Assembly (NCBI GenBank): GCA_902774845.1
Contig: CACYJU010000002.1
Span: 62,001-126,000 of the forward strand
DNA: 64,000 bases
Direction of reading: 5' to 3'
Source of the DNA: an uncultured Bacteroidota bacterium
GTDB taxonomy: Bacteria; Bacteroidota; Bacteroidia; Bacteroidales; P3
Shown here piece after piece: positions 53,570 to 62,052 of the stretch (the first letter of the stretch is position 1; each line of letters starts with the position of its first letter). Below the pieces are notes generated by a model that was not told where the DNA came from, did no database searches, and saw only the letters and a list, made by a program, of their open reading frames with translations. Position numbers and translations under genes: made by a program.

Positions 53570-55381
53570 TTAATCTAACTTCAATACTGCCAGGAAGGCG
53601 CTCTGGGGCACTTCTACGTTGCCTACCTGTCGCATGCGCTTCTTGCCTTCTTTCTGCTTCTCGAGCAGCTTGCGCTTACGGGTGATGTCGCCTCCGTAAC
53701 ACTTGGCTGTCACATCCTTGCGCACCTGACGTACCGTCTCGCGTGCGATGATCTTGCTTCCTATGGCTGCCTGTATCGCTACGTCGAACTGCTGACGCGG
53801 TATCAGGTCTTTCAGCTTCTCGCACATACGCCGTCCTATGCCGTAGGCGTTATCGACGTATGTCAGCGTTGACAGCGCATCGACGGGGTCGCCGTTGAGC
53901 AGTATCTCGAGCTTCACCAGCTTCGAGGGCTTGTAGCCGTTGAGGTAATAGTCGAACGAGGCGTAGCCTTTCGAGATGGACTTCAGCTTGTCGTAGAAGT
54001 CGAACACCACCTCGCCCAGAGGAAGGTCGAAGGTTATCTCGATGCGGTCGGTGGTGAGGTAGTTCTGGTTTTTCAGTATGCCACGCTTGTCCATGCAGAG
54101 CTTTATTACGGGACCTATGTAGTCGGCCTTGGTGATGATCTGTGCGTGGATGTAGGGCTCATACACTTCGGATATGTTGTTCGGCTCGGGCATCCCCGAC
54201 GGGTTATATACGTCTATCTCCTCGCCGTTGGTGAGCTTCACCTTGTACTGCACGTTCGGCACCGTGGTGATGACATCCATGTTGAACTCGCGTTCCAGTC
54301 GCTCTTGTATGATCTCCATGTGCAGTAGCCCCAAGAACCCACAGCGGAAGCCGAATCCCAGCGCCAGCGAGCTCTCAGGCTCGAAGGTGAGCGAGGCGTC
54401 GTTGAGCTGCAACTTTTCGATGCTGGCCCTCAGCTCCTCGTAGTCGTCGGTATCGACGGGATAGACGCCGGCGAAGACCATCGGCTTCACCGACTCGAAG
54501 CCCTCTATGGCCTTGTCGCACGGCCTCTCTACATGCGTTATGGTGTCGCCCACTCTCACCTCCCGTGAGGTCTTGATGCCGCTGATGATATATCCCACAT
54601 CGCCGGTCTTGAGCTCCTTGCGTGGCTCCATGTTCAGCTTCAGCACTCCTATCTCGTCGGCGTGGTAGTCTTTCTCTGTGCTTACGAACTTCACCCAGTC
54701 GTTGGTGCGGATCGTGCCGTTCATGATGCGGAAGTATGAGATGATACCTCTGAACGGGTTGAACACCGAGTCGAACACCAACGCCTGCAGCGGCGCATTC
54801 TCGTCTCCTTTTGGTGCCGGCACCCGCTTCACTATGGCCTCCAGTATCTCAGGCACCCCTTCGCCCGTCTTGGCGCTGCACGACAGGATATCCTCCCTCG
54901 GGCAGCCGAGCAAGTCCATGATCTCGTCAGCCACCTCTTCGGGCATCGCGCTGTCGAGGTCAATCTTGTTCATCACCGGTATTATCTCCAGGTCGTTCTC
55001 CAGAGCCAGGTAGAGGTTCGAGATGGTCTGAGCCTGTATGCCCTGGGTGGCGTCTACAACCAGCAGCGCTCCCTCGCAGGCGGCGATGGAACGCGACACC
55101 TCGTAGGAGAAATCAACGTGACCCGGCGTGTCGATAAGGTTCAATATGAATTCCTGACCTGCATAGTCCTTGTCCCCTTCCGCCGGGAAGCGGTAGTTCA
55201 TCTGTATGGCGTGGCTCTTGATGGTGATGCCGCGCTCTTTCTCGAGGTCCATATCGTCGAGCACCTGCGCCTGCATGTCGCGTTGCGAGATGGTGTTGGT
55301 ATATTCAAGAAGCCGGTCAGCAAGGGTGCTCTTGCCGTGGTCGATATGTGCGATAATGCAGAAGTTGCGGATGTTTTTCAC
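53570..55381 (-). CDS. lepA: Elongation factor 4
   Basis: LepA is a ribosome-dependent GTPase related to EF-G. The 603-residue protein shows [20 protein letters not shown] (G1), [15 protein letters not shown] (G2), [16 protein letters not shown] (G3), [11 protein letters not shown] (G4) and [12 protein letters not shown] (G5). The LepA-specific C-terminal domain ends with [20 protein letters not shown], followed by [20 protein letters not shown]. It is full length. Confidence 0.98.
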   Translation of the reverse strand: MKNIRNFCIIAHIDHGKSTLADRLLEYTNTISQRDMQAQVLDDMDLEKERGITIKSHAIQMNYRFPAEGDKDYAGQEFILNLIDTPGHVDFSYEVSRSIAACEGALLVVDATQGIQAQTISNLYLALENDLEIIPVMNKIDLDSAMPEEVADEIMDLLGCPREDILSCSAKTGEGVPEILEAIVKRVPAPKGDENAPLQALVFDSVFNPFRGIISYFRIMNGTIRTNDWVKFVSTEKDYHADEIGVLKLNMEPRKELKTGDVGYIISGIKTSREVRVGDTITHVERPCDKAIEGFESVKPMVFAGVYPVDTDDYEELRASIEKLQLNDASLTFEPESSLALGFGFRCGFLGLLHMEIIQERLEREFNMDVITTVPNVQYKVKLTNGEEIDVYNPSGMPEPNNISEVYEPYIHAQIITKADYIGPVIKLCMDKRGILKNQNYLTTDRIEITFDLPLGEVVFDFYDKLKSISKGYASFDYYLNGYKPSKLVKLEILLNGDPVDALSTLTYVDNAYGIGRRMCEKLKDLIPRQQFDVAIQAAIGSKIIARETVRQVRKDVTAKCYGGDITRKRKLLEKQKEGKKRMRQVGNVEVPQSAFLAVLKLD

Positions 55382-55501
55382 GAGTCGAAAGTTTTTTTAA
55401 GACAAAAAAAACAATTAAGGACAAATAAATTGGGATTTGAATTTTTTATTTGTTTTTCTTGTCATTCTTGTCTTTGATTTGATATAGTTTTATTGTCTTC
55501 A

Positions 55502-56506
55502 CTATTTTATGAACAGACTTATTGCAATAATCAGGGCAAAGAAGCTTATCAGGTTGCGGGCCAGATACCAGCGTATCATGAACCACTCGATGCCGGCCTC
55601 CCGGATCTCCTTCCATTGCGACATCGGCCCCATCCACCAGCGGCGTTGAGCCTCTTTCTCGGGGTGGTAGAGGAAATCACGTATCAGCGTCACCAGGGCG
55701 AAAGCCAGAGGCAACGTCACGAACGTGAGGAGCGACCACGGACCGAGGTGTCCTATCATCACCGGCACAAGGATCAGGAGATAGGGCAGGAAAGAAAAAA
55801 AGCAGGAGAAGGCGAGCAGCAACCCACGTCTGGGCAACTCGCCAGGGGAGAGCAGCACGGCGAGGGTTTTCTTGTGGACACTTATGTCGGGTTGGCGGTC
55901 CATGATAGAGTGTGAGTAGAGTATGTTCACCACCAGCAGGCCGATGGCACCAGATATCCACCAGATGTCGGTCGGGAGCTCGCCGCAGACGGCGTAGCAC
56001 ATGCCCAGCATGAGCAGCGGACCGAACATCAGGCCCGTGAGCAGCTCGCCCAGCCCATGATAGCAGAGCTTGAACGGCGGCGCCGAGTAGAAGAATCCCA
56101 GGAAGGCGCCTGCCAGCACGAACCAGAGTATGGGCCACCCTCTGAAGCAGAACACCACCGCTCCGCAGATTAAGGCGACGCCGCCGAACAGGGCCGCCAC
56201 GACGAAGGTCTGCTTCAACGTGGCCTGTCCGTCGGTCAGGTACTGAGCCTTGCCTATCCTGGCTCTCATGCCGGCTCGCGCCAGCTTCTCACGCGACCCC
56301 AAGCCCGCATTGCGGTAGTCGAAATAGTCGTCCAGCAGGTCGATGGAGAGGTGGGCACAGATCACACCCACCAGCGCCACGACGGCACAAAGCCAGCTGC
56401 CCACGGAGGTGGTGAACGCCACACAGATGGCCACAATCGCCGGTATCACGCTCTGCGGCAACGCCTGAGGGCGTGCGTTCATAAACCAAAAGCCGAACTT
56501 GCTCAT
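55502..56506 (-). CDS. UbiA-family prenyltransferase (MenA-like)
   Basis: The 334-residue integral membrane protein has about eight to nine hydrophobic helices and the two Asp-rich motifs of UbiA enzymes: LSIDLLDDYFDYRNAGL and HSIMDRQPDISVHKKTLAVL. It is probably 1,4-dihydroxy-2-naphthoate prenyltransferase of menaquinone synthesis, the usual role of such a gene in Bacteroidales, but no other men gene is nearby and other UbiA functions are possible. It follows lepA on the same strand reading towards it, with a 120-bp gap of repeated GACAA-rich DNA. Confidence 0.82.
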   Translation of the reverse strand: MSKFGFWFMNARPQALPQSVIPAIVAICVAFTTSVGSWLCAVVALVGVICAHLSIDLLDDYFDYRNAGLGSREKLARAGMRARIGKAQYLTDGQATLKQTFVVAALFGGVALICGAVVFCFRGWPILWFVLAGAFLGFFYSAPPFKLCYHGLGELLTGLMFGPLLMLGMCYAVCGELPTDIWWISGAIGLLVVNILYSHSIMDRQPDISVHKKTLAVLLSPGELPRRGLLLAFSCFFSFLPYLLILVPVMIGHLGPWSLLTFVTLPLAFALVTLIRDFLYHPEKEAQRRWWMGPMSQWKEIREAGIEWFMIRWYLARNLISFFALIIAISLFIK

Positions 56507-56563
56507 AACAATAAAAACGGCGTTCCGGCGTTAAAATTGTACAACTATAATAAAACAGCGTTC

Positions 56564-57691
56564 ATGAAATCCATCTGCCGTCTGTCGTTTATCATAACCC
56601 TCGCCTTCCTCCTCACCTCCTGCGGGGCGAAGGTGAAGAGTATCGCCTTCGTGGCTGAGAAGGTGACCATCGCCGTGGGCGACACCTACCAGCTGGCGGT
56701 CTACGCCACACCCGAAGATGCCGAATATGAGACCGAGTGGACCTCCTCCAATCCCGACATCGCAAGCGTCGACGACAAAGGGCTTGTGGTGGCCAAAGCC
56801 ATAGGCACCTGCACCGTCACCGTCGACGCCGACGGCAAGAGCGCCACCTGCGACATCGTGGTCAAAGAGGCGGAGGTGATACCCGGAGCCGACATCAACG
56901 TGACCGACTACGGTGCGGTGAACAGCTACTTCTCCGTCAGCGACAGCAAGCAGATCATGTTCTCTTGCGGCAACCTACAATACCAGGCCTCCAGCGGCAC
57001 CTGGCGGTTCGCCCCCACCCAGTGGGCCTGCCGTGGCTACGACAACCAGTATATCTCAGCCACCGCCGACCAGTGGATAGACCTCTTCGGATGGGCCACC
57101 AGCGGCTCGGAGAGCGGCGCCATAGCCTATCAGCCCTATTCCACCGATCCCGACGACTCGCACTATATCGTGGGCGACAACATAGAGAACAGCATCATCG
57201 GTCCCAACGCACGTGGTGACTGGGGCCGCACCAACCGGATAAGCGGATACAGCGGTCGCGACGGCTACTGGAGGGTGCTCACCTACGACGAGTGGCAGTA
57301 TCTCCTGGGAGGCAGCTCCGTCCGCACCGGGAAGTGGGGCTTGGCCACCATCAACGGCGTGTTCCATGGCTTGGTGCTGCTGCCCGACGGATGGGTCGCA
57401 CCCAGCAGCGGATGCTTCACCAACGGCGACTATCGCGGATACAACACCAACAAATACACCTACCTCGAGTGGTCGGAGATGCAGAACAGCGGCGCTGTTT
57501 TCCTCCCCGCCGCAGGCGTGAGGAACGGCACCGAGGTGAACTACGTCAACATCGACGGCTACTACTGGTCGGCCACCGCCGACGGCAACGCGGCCCGCAC
57601 ACTCTGCATAGGCAGCGAGTCGGTGAGCGCCAGCGTCTCACGCTATCGCCATCTCGGACTTTCGGTAAGGCTCGTACTAGACAGATTCTGA
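56564..57691 (+). CDS. Lipoprotein with Ig-like (Big2) and FISUMP-like domains
   Basis: From the ATG at 56564 the protein is about 375 residues. It has a lipoprotein signal (LSFIITLAFLLTSC), a Big2 Ig-like domain (residues about 20-100, VTIAVGDTYQLAVYATPEDA and SNPDIASVDDKGLVVAKAIG) and one FISUMP-like domain (IMFSCGNLQYQASSGTWRFA, WIDLFGWATSGSESGA, WRVLTYDEWQYLLGG, VSRYRHLGLSVRLV) homologous to the pair at 45087-46781. The longer frame lies antisense to the prenyltransferase gene. It is followed after four bases by the RNase H gene. A surface location is inferred. Confidence 0.85.
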   Translation: MKSICRLSFIITLAFLLTSCGAKVKSIAFVAEKVTIAVGDTYQLAVYATPEDAEYETEWTSSNPDIASVDDKGLVVAKAIGTCTVTVDADGKSATCDIVVKEAEVIPGADINVTDYGAVNSYFSVSDSKQIMFSCGNLQYQASSGTWRFAPTQWACRGYDNQYISATADQWIDLFGWATSGSESGAIAYQPYSTDPDDSHYIVGDNIENSIIGPNARGDWGRTNRISGYSGRDGYWRVLTYDEWQYLLGGSSVRTGKWGLATINGVFHGLVLLPDGWVAPSSGCFTNGDYRGYNTNKYTYLEWSEMQNSGAVFLPAAGVRNGTEVNYVNIDGYYWSATADGNAARTLCIGSESVSASVSRYRHLGLSVRLVLDRF

Positions 57692-57695
57692 TGCC

Positions 57696-58328
57696 ATGAA
57701 ACAGAAGTTCTATGTTGTCTGGCAGGGGAACCACCCCGGCATATATGAGAGCTGGGCTGAATGTCAGTCGCAGATCAAAGGCTTCGCCGGCGCACAGTAC
57801 AAGTCATACAAGACACGAGCCGAGGCGGAAGAGGCGTTCCAACATCCCTACGCCGAAGCTATAGCCAAGCCAGACAACAGCGACGAGCTGGGCATGACCG
57901 TGATAAAGCCCTCCAATGTGCCGCCACCCGTACTCGACAGCATCGCCGTCGACGCCGCCTGCAGCGGCAACCCAGGGGTCATGGAATACCAAGGCGTCTA
58001 TGTGGCATCCAGAACAAAACTCTTCCACTACAAATACCCGATAGGGACGAACAACATAGGCGAGTTCCTTGCGCTGGTGCACGGACTCTCCTATCTGAAA
58101 AAACACAATCTCAACCAGATCCTCTACAGCGACTCGGTGAACGCCATCAGCTGGGTCATGCAGAAGAAATGCAAGTCGAAGCTGGTGAGGGACGAGCGCA
58201 CAGAGGCGCTCTGGCAGTATGTAGAGCGAGCCGAAGCCTGGTTAAGGAACAACACCTACACCACCGAAATCCGCAAGTGGGACACCCCCAACTGGGGTGA
58301 AATCCCCGCCGACTTTGGAAGAAAGTAG
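57696..58328 (+). CDS. Viroplasmin-domain ribonuclease H
   Basis: The 210-residue protein has an N-terminal viroplasmin (Caulimovirus-type) RNA/DNA hybrid-binding domain (KFYVVWQGNHPGIYESWAEC) and an RNase HI domain with catalytic residues in AVDAACSGNPGVMEYQGVY, NNIGEFLALVHGL and LYSDSVNAISWV. The final Asp is in WGEIPADFGRK at the C-terminus. It removes RNA from RNA/DNA hybrids. The 3' end of the gene is itself the first unit of a 52-bp tandem repeat that continues downstream. Confidence 0.95.
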   Translation: MKQKFYVVWQGNHPGIYESWAECQSQIKGFAGAQYKSYKTRAEAEEAFQHPYAEAIAKPDNSDELGMTVIKPSNVPPPVLDSIAVDAACSGNPGVMEYQGVYVASRTKLFHYKYPIGTNNIGEFLALVHGLSYLKKHNLNQILYSDSVNAISWVMQKKCKSKLVRDERTEALWQYVERAEAWLRNNTYTTEIRKWDTPNWGEIPADFGRK

Positions 58329-58482
58329 GAGGGGATTCTGTGTTTCACACAACATCCCCCGCCGACTTTGGAAGAAAGTAGGAGGGATTCTGTGCCTTGC
58401 ACAACATCCCCCGCCGACTTCGGAAGGAAGTAGAGGGGATTCTGTGACCTGCACAACATCTCCGCCGACTTCGGAAGGAAGT
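58302..58482. repeat. Tandem 51-53-bp repeats derived from the RNase H 3' end
   Basis: GCCGACTT followed by [TC]GGAA[GA] recurs at 58308, 58361, 58413 and 58464. Each unit carries the IPADFGRK codons and stop of the RNase H gene, then a stretch ending in a small palindrome (TGTGTTTCACACA, TGTGCCTTGCACA, TGTGACCTGCACA). Three and a half units are present, the first inside the gene. Confidence 0.92.
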
Positions 58483-58723
58483 GAATATGTTAATGTGTTA
58501 ACGCGTTAATGTGTTAATGCGTTAGTGAGGCTGGCGCGGGTGTGAAAGTTGGAATGAACAAAGCACTACTTTGGGTGTACTTTGCCATTACTTTGCCTGC
58601 ACTTTGAGTGAAATCTGGATGGGCCGAGTGTAGAATGTAGAATGTAGAATGCAAATGCAAATTTGGTTTTTGGAAGTCGAGGGGGGTGCAAAAACCTATG
58701 GTTAATTCATTGAATAATTAAAA
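58483..58723. repeat. Intergenic region with 8-, 11- and 7-bp arrays
   Basis: GTTAATGT, GTTAACGC, GTTAATGT, GTTAATGC and GTTAGTGA (58489-58528) have an 8-bp period. ACTTTG occurs at 58568, 58579, 58590 and 58601, an exact 11-bp period. TGTAGAA recurs every 7 bp near 58631-58650. No gene is apparent between the RNase H repeats and the toxin locus. Confidence 0.88.
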
Positions 58724-59131
58724 TTAAATAGAACAAATGCAGTAAATAATTTTTTTATTTGTTGTGTCGATATATAGGCTCTTTAGGCTGTTGTCAACAA
58801 ATGATATTTTGTAAAACCCACTGCTATACATTAGATATCCATACAGTATATCACACGTGTCTATATCTGAGTAAGAATATTTTTTAAGATTACACTCTGC
58901 ATTTGTTATAACAATTGGGTCATCTATTTGATATTGGTATATGCAGGAATAATCTCCATTTATTCCACCTGAATCTATTCGTTTTTTTTCTATAAGTGTA
59001 ATCCTTCCCTTCATGCTAATCCCAGAAAAGGCAGAGATATCGTCTGTCGGATTATAGCACGATACAAAAGTAATGAAGAATACAGTGAGAAATATAATGT
59101 TACGGATACCTGATTGTAAAACCTTTTCCAT
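58724..59131 (-). CDS. Candidate immunity lipoprotein of the third Rhs cassette
   Basis: The 135-residue protein has a lipoprotein signal (NIIFLTVFFITFVSC) and a small beta-rich domain with no family I recognise. Its start overlaps the end of the orphan Rhs cassette by 32 bases, the usual arrangement for a toxin and its immunity gene, and the DNA is AT-rich like the rest of the locus. An envelope-located immunity protein is inferred from position alone. Confidence 0.65.
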   Translation of the reverse strand: MEKVLQSGIRNIIFLTVFFITFVSCYNPTDDISAFSGISMKGRITLIEKKRIDSGGINGDYSCIYQYQIDDPIVITNAECNLKKYSYSDIDTCDILYGYLMYSSGFYKISFVDNSLKSLYIDTTNKKIIYCICSI

Positions 59132-59975
59132 TTTTTGTTATTTTGGAGATTATATTAACACTTCTTGTCATCAACTCGTTTTTAAGACTTCTGTCTCCGA
59201 ACTTGTGTGGATCAAAGTCATAAGTGTCCATAAACCCTGTTATTCTTTTCTGGCTGTCTATAGTTACGGTAGCAGAGCCATACGCACGAGAATACACTGG
59301 GCTTCCATAAAAACTAACCACTTTATTATTCCCTTCATCTGTTGATAAAGACAAGTTGTTCTCTTTCAGATATGTTAAAATCCCTGCGAATTGACTACCT
59401 TTCAAAGAAACATCTCCGCCCTCCGTCCAGTAATTAGCAAATAAATCCTCAGCTATGCCAGACCCAGCTTTCCCTCTAATAAAATTACCTATTTCACCCA
59501 AATCCAAAGAAGACGTATGGGATACAATGCCATAGTCAATATTGAACACATCTCCCGCCTTTAAATTAAGTACTCCCTTTGAGTTAACAGAATACCCTTG
59601 TTCTTCAAGCATACTGACCGCTATATCTGGCGTAGTATTTAAAAATGACGCTAAAGTCCATGCATTATCGCCTTTTTCTGCTACTAAGTTCCCATTTTTA
59701 TCTGGTTCCCATAGTTCTTCCCCATCAGGATCCACGAGTTTCATCGGGTTCCATGCACAGTAGTTGTAGGGACTTAGACTTGGATATTTGTCACTCATCG
59801 GGTCAACACTTAACCAAAGACTGAGGTCAGGATTATAGTACCGAGCTCCGAAGTAGTAATACCCTGTTTCTGAGTCCTTCTCCTTGCCCGTGAATAACGG
59901 CCGAAAAATGGCTGCGTTTTTAGCCCTTAAAAGGTTTACAAAAGAGACGGTTTTATATGTAGTTCGAGACAGCAT
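59100..59975 (-). CDS. Orphan Rhs C-terminal toxin cassette (third module)
   Basis: The 291-residue protein lacks Rhs repeats. After about 25 residues (AAIFRPLFTGKEKDSETGYY) it carries the conserved Rhs core end, YYFGARYYNPDLSLWLSVDP, then YNYCAWNPMKLVDPDG, followed by a unique C-terminus. The part after DPDG has a LysM-like stretch (EKGDNAWTLASFLNTTPDIA) and a region with TYDFDPHKFGDRS that I cannot assign. Orphan cassettes of this kind are thought to be stores for recombination into an active Rhs gene. An ATG is present at 59975, so expression is possible. The immunity candidate follows with overlap. Confidence 0.85.
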   Translation of the reverse strand: MLSRTTYKTVSFVNLLRAKNAAIFRPLFTGKEKDSETGYYYFGARYYNPDLSLWLSVDPMSDKYPSLSPYNYCAWNPMKLVDPDGEELWEPDKNGNLVAEKGDNAWTLASFLNTTPDIAVSMLEEQGYSVNSKGVLNLKAGDVFNIDYGIVSHTSSLDLGEIGNFIRGKAGSGIAEDLFANYWTEGGDVSLKGSQFAGILTYLKENNLSLSTDEGNNKVVSFYGSPVYSRAYGSATVTIDSQKRITGFMDTYDFDPHKFGDRSLKNELMTRSVNIISKITKNGKGFTIRYP

Positions 59976-59989
59976 CCTATCGTTGAGTA

Positions 59990-60553
59990 TTAGTCTATTG
60001 CATCTTTTTTGTCAGAAGCGTCAGTTCTTAAAAGGCTATTATTGATCCTTTTTTCTCCGATCAGTTTATTTGTTATATTAAGTAATTCTTGTAATTGTAT
60101 TTTGTTTAAATTTGTTCCACATCTAAAAACTTTACTATGCCCGTAATGAATAACTATTTTATCCTGAGATACACCTGATATTGTAAAATGAGTGATAACC
60201 TTCCAAATAGGATTAATTTTTAATTCAGAGATATAGGACACATCAGTCCATTGTATGTACTTAACTTTCTTTATTATTCTTTTTTTTGTAATTCTTATAC
60301 CCATACTGTCATATTCGCATACTTCCACACCGAATATCTGCCAATAGGCCTCGTCTAGTAAATAGAATAAAAAGGCCACAATTACCATACAAATAAATAG
60401 CATAGTAATACAGTCTAAAACATTTTCCATATCTACTAAGTATAAGCGTTCTTCATACACGATTATTGCTATCATTATCATGATAAGTATGACAAAACAG
60501 GCCAATGCGAAACCGCCCTTGTTCTCGGGCCTACTTTTATATAGCAATTTCAT
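59990..60553 (-). CDS. Candidate membrane immunity protein of the second Rhs cassette
   Basis: The 187-residue protein has two predicted transmembrane helices (ALACFVILIMIMIAIIVY and CITMLFICMVIVAFLFYLL) and a cytoplasmic, beta-rich domain of about 110 residues. I recognise no family. It starts one base after the stop of the repaired frame of the second cassette (TAATATG), which fits a toxin-immunity pair. A membrane-located immunity protein would suit a pore-forming or membrane-active toxin, but this is inference. Confidence 0.65.
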   Translation of the reverse strand: MKLLYKSRPENKGGFALACFVILIMIMIAIIVYEERLYLVDMENVLDCITMLFICMVIVAFLFYLLDEAYWQIFGVEVCEYDSMGIRITKKRIIKKVKYIQWTDVSYISELKINPIWKVITHFTISGVSQDKIVIHYGHSKVFRCGTNLNKIQLQELLNITNKLIGEKRINNSLLRTDASDKKDAID

Positions 60554-60554
60554 A

Positions 60555-61420
60555 TTATTTATTTAGATAATCTTCCGACACCCAATAATTATTTGGCTTT
60601 ATGCCTTCCCCATCAGCAGTGGCATTGCATTTTACTTGAACGTCAGTATCATTTACGGTTCCTGTATAGTATGGCTTTATCCCATATTCCGAATGCTTGG
60701 TAATATTTTTCACAGACCATTTTTTCATATATCCTATTTTTTTTGCCTCTTTTTTAGAAACCGAGATTGATTGTTTGATTTCATATTGCTCCGATGCAAT
60801 ACTAACGGAAAGCCCAATTCCAAGACTCCCGAAAAAGAATCTGAACCAATGCCGACAGATCCACCAACCAATCCTTTACCCTCAATGCTAACCTCTACCG
60901 AAGAACTTTGCATTGCTTCCATAAAGGTATTATATGCATGATTCCTCTCATATCCTAGAGATATTCCAATATTAAATCCTGCCACCACCTCAGGGTTTTG
61001 ATTACCGTTATCCAAGTTTTGATTAGTAATGTACATGGTTGATACTGCAGAAAACTGAGTCATGCCTCTATGGTCTGTTGCTATCCCATGTTTCCATCCT
61101 GCATCAAAACCACAAGCAACCCCTATGCCAGCCTTTGCATTAAATGTGTAAATATTTACACCCTTTCTTGGCCACTTCCCATCAGGGTCAATCAACTTCA
61201 TCGGGTTCCAGGCACAGTAGTTATACGGAGACAAGCTTGGATACTTGTCAGCCATCGGGTCAACACTCAACCACAAACTCAAATCCGAATTGTAGTACCT
61301 CGCACCGAAATAGTAATAGCCTGTTTCTGAGTCTTTCTCCTTGCCCGTGAATAACGGTTGAAAAATAGCGTCGGAAATGGCACTATTTTGAGGAATTGAT
61401 TTATGCAATGATTTTCTCAA
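60555..61420 (-). pseudogene. Orphan Rhs C-terminal toxin cassette (second module), frameshifted
   Basis: The module starts with DAIFQPLFTGKEKDSETGYY and runs through the conserved Rhs end to DPDG, then a Gly-rich unique region (AGIGVACGFDAGWKHG, VAGFNIGISLGYERN). The frame stops at 60734, but adding one base in the A-run at 60831-60835 continues it as SFFGSLGIGLSVSIASEQ and ends at 60555 with NNYWVSEDYLNK, directly before the next ATG. So either the gene or the assembly has lost a base. There is no ATG; only a TTG at 61420, and the frame is open back to the stop of the preceding immunity gene. A silent cassette is the best reading. Confidence 0.78.
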
Positions 61421-61465
61421 ATAATTATATTTTATTAGAGTATTGTTGATACCTTGCCTGAGACT

Positions 61466-62047
61466 TTAATGTTCCAAATAATCCAGAGAGAAATGGGAGT
61501 CTATGGAAGAATCGTAGATGATTTCTCCATATCTATTGCTTATCATATAAATCTGCATATGATCTTTCTCCCATTTTGCTATTAATGAAAATTCGTGTTC
61601 TACCTCACCGTCAGGGTAATCTTCATACACAATATCTTGATCCGAGAAAGAAACACATTCTACGGTTTTATATTCACCAGAGTTTGACATGATTCCTCTG
61701 TATGGCGTATTTCCTGTTATTAGAACATCCATACCTTTGTAAAATGCTATTTTCACATGCTCTTTACTTGAAGAGAGAATGGTCTTCCCCAATAAACTAT
61801 CATTTTCAAAGCGAACCATACAGTAATATCCACCTGTATCAATAAAATAAATGGATATGTTATCTCTATCAGTGACACCCTCCCCTTTGGTTTGTTCCAA
61901 AATCATTAAAGTGTCAATAATGTTAAAAATGGAAGTGTCCTCAAAAACCATAATAGGAATTCTACAGACGCTATCTGTCTTTAAAGAAAAAGCATCCCCG
62001 CACCAAGCAAGGATTATTATGACGATTAATATTTTTTTCATACTCAT
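61466..62047 (-). CDS. Candidate immunity protein of the first Rhs toxin
   Basis: The 193-residue protein has a signal peptide (ILIVIIILAWCGDAFS) and a beta-rich domain with no recognised family. It starts 6 bases after the Rhs stop, so it is co-transcribed with it. The exported location would protect the cell envelope or periplasm from the toxin. Immunity is inferred from position. Confidence 0.65.
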   Translation of the reverse strand: MSMKKILIVIIILAWCGDAFSLKTDSVCRIPIMVFEDTSIFNIIDTLMILEQTKGEGVTDRDNISIYFIDTGGYYCMVRFENDSLLGKTILSSSKEHVKIAFYKGMDVLITGNTPYRGIMSNSGEYKTVECVSFSDQDIVYEDYPDGEVEHEFSLIAKWEKDHMQIYMISNRYGEIIYDSSIDSHFSLDYLEH

Positions 62048-62052
62048 GGTTA

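Noticed and set aside
58242..58459. Two small minus-strand frames with repeated SKVGG-type peptides
   Set aside because: They are produced by the tandem repeats downstream of the RNase H gene and have no start context or homologous motif.
58302..58482. CRISPR array
   Set aside because: The units are 51-53 bp, nearly identical along their whole length, and there are no variable spacers; they copy the RNase H gene end.
60734..61420. Complete 228-codon Rhs gene ending in a basic tail
   Set aside because: The tail after about 60831 is out of frame; the other frame continues plausibly to 60555, so I treat it as a frameshifted module.
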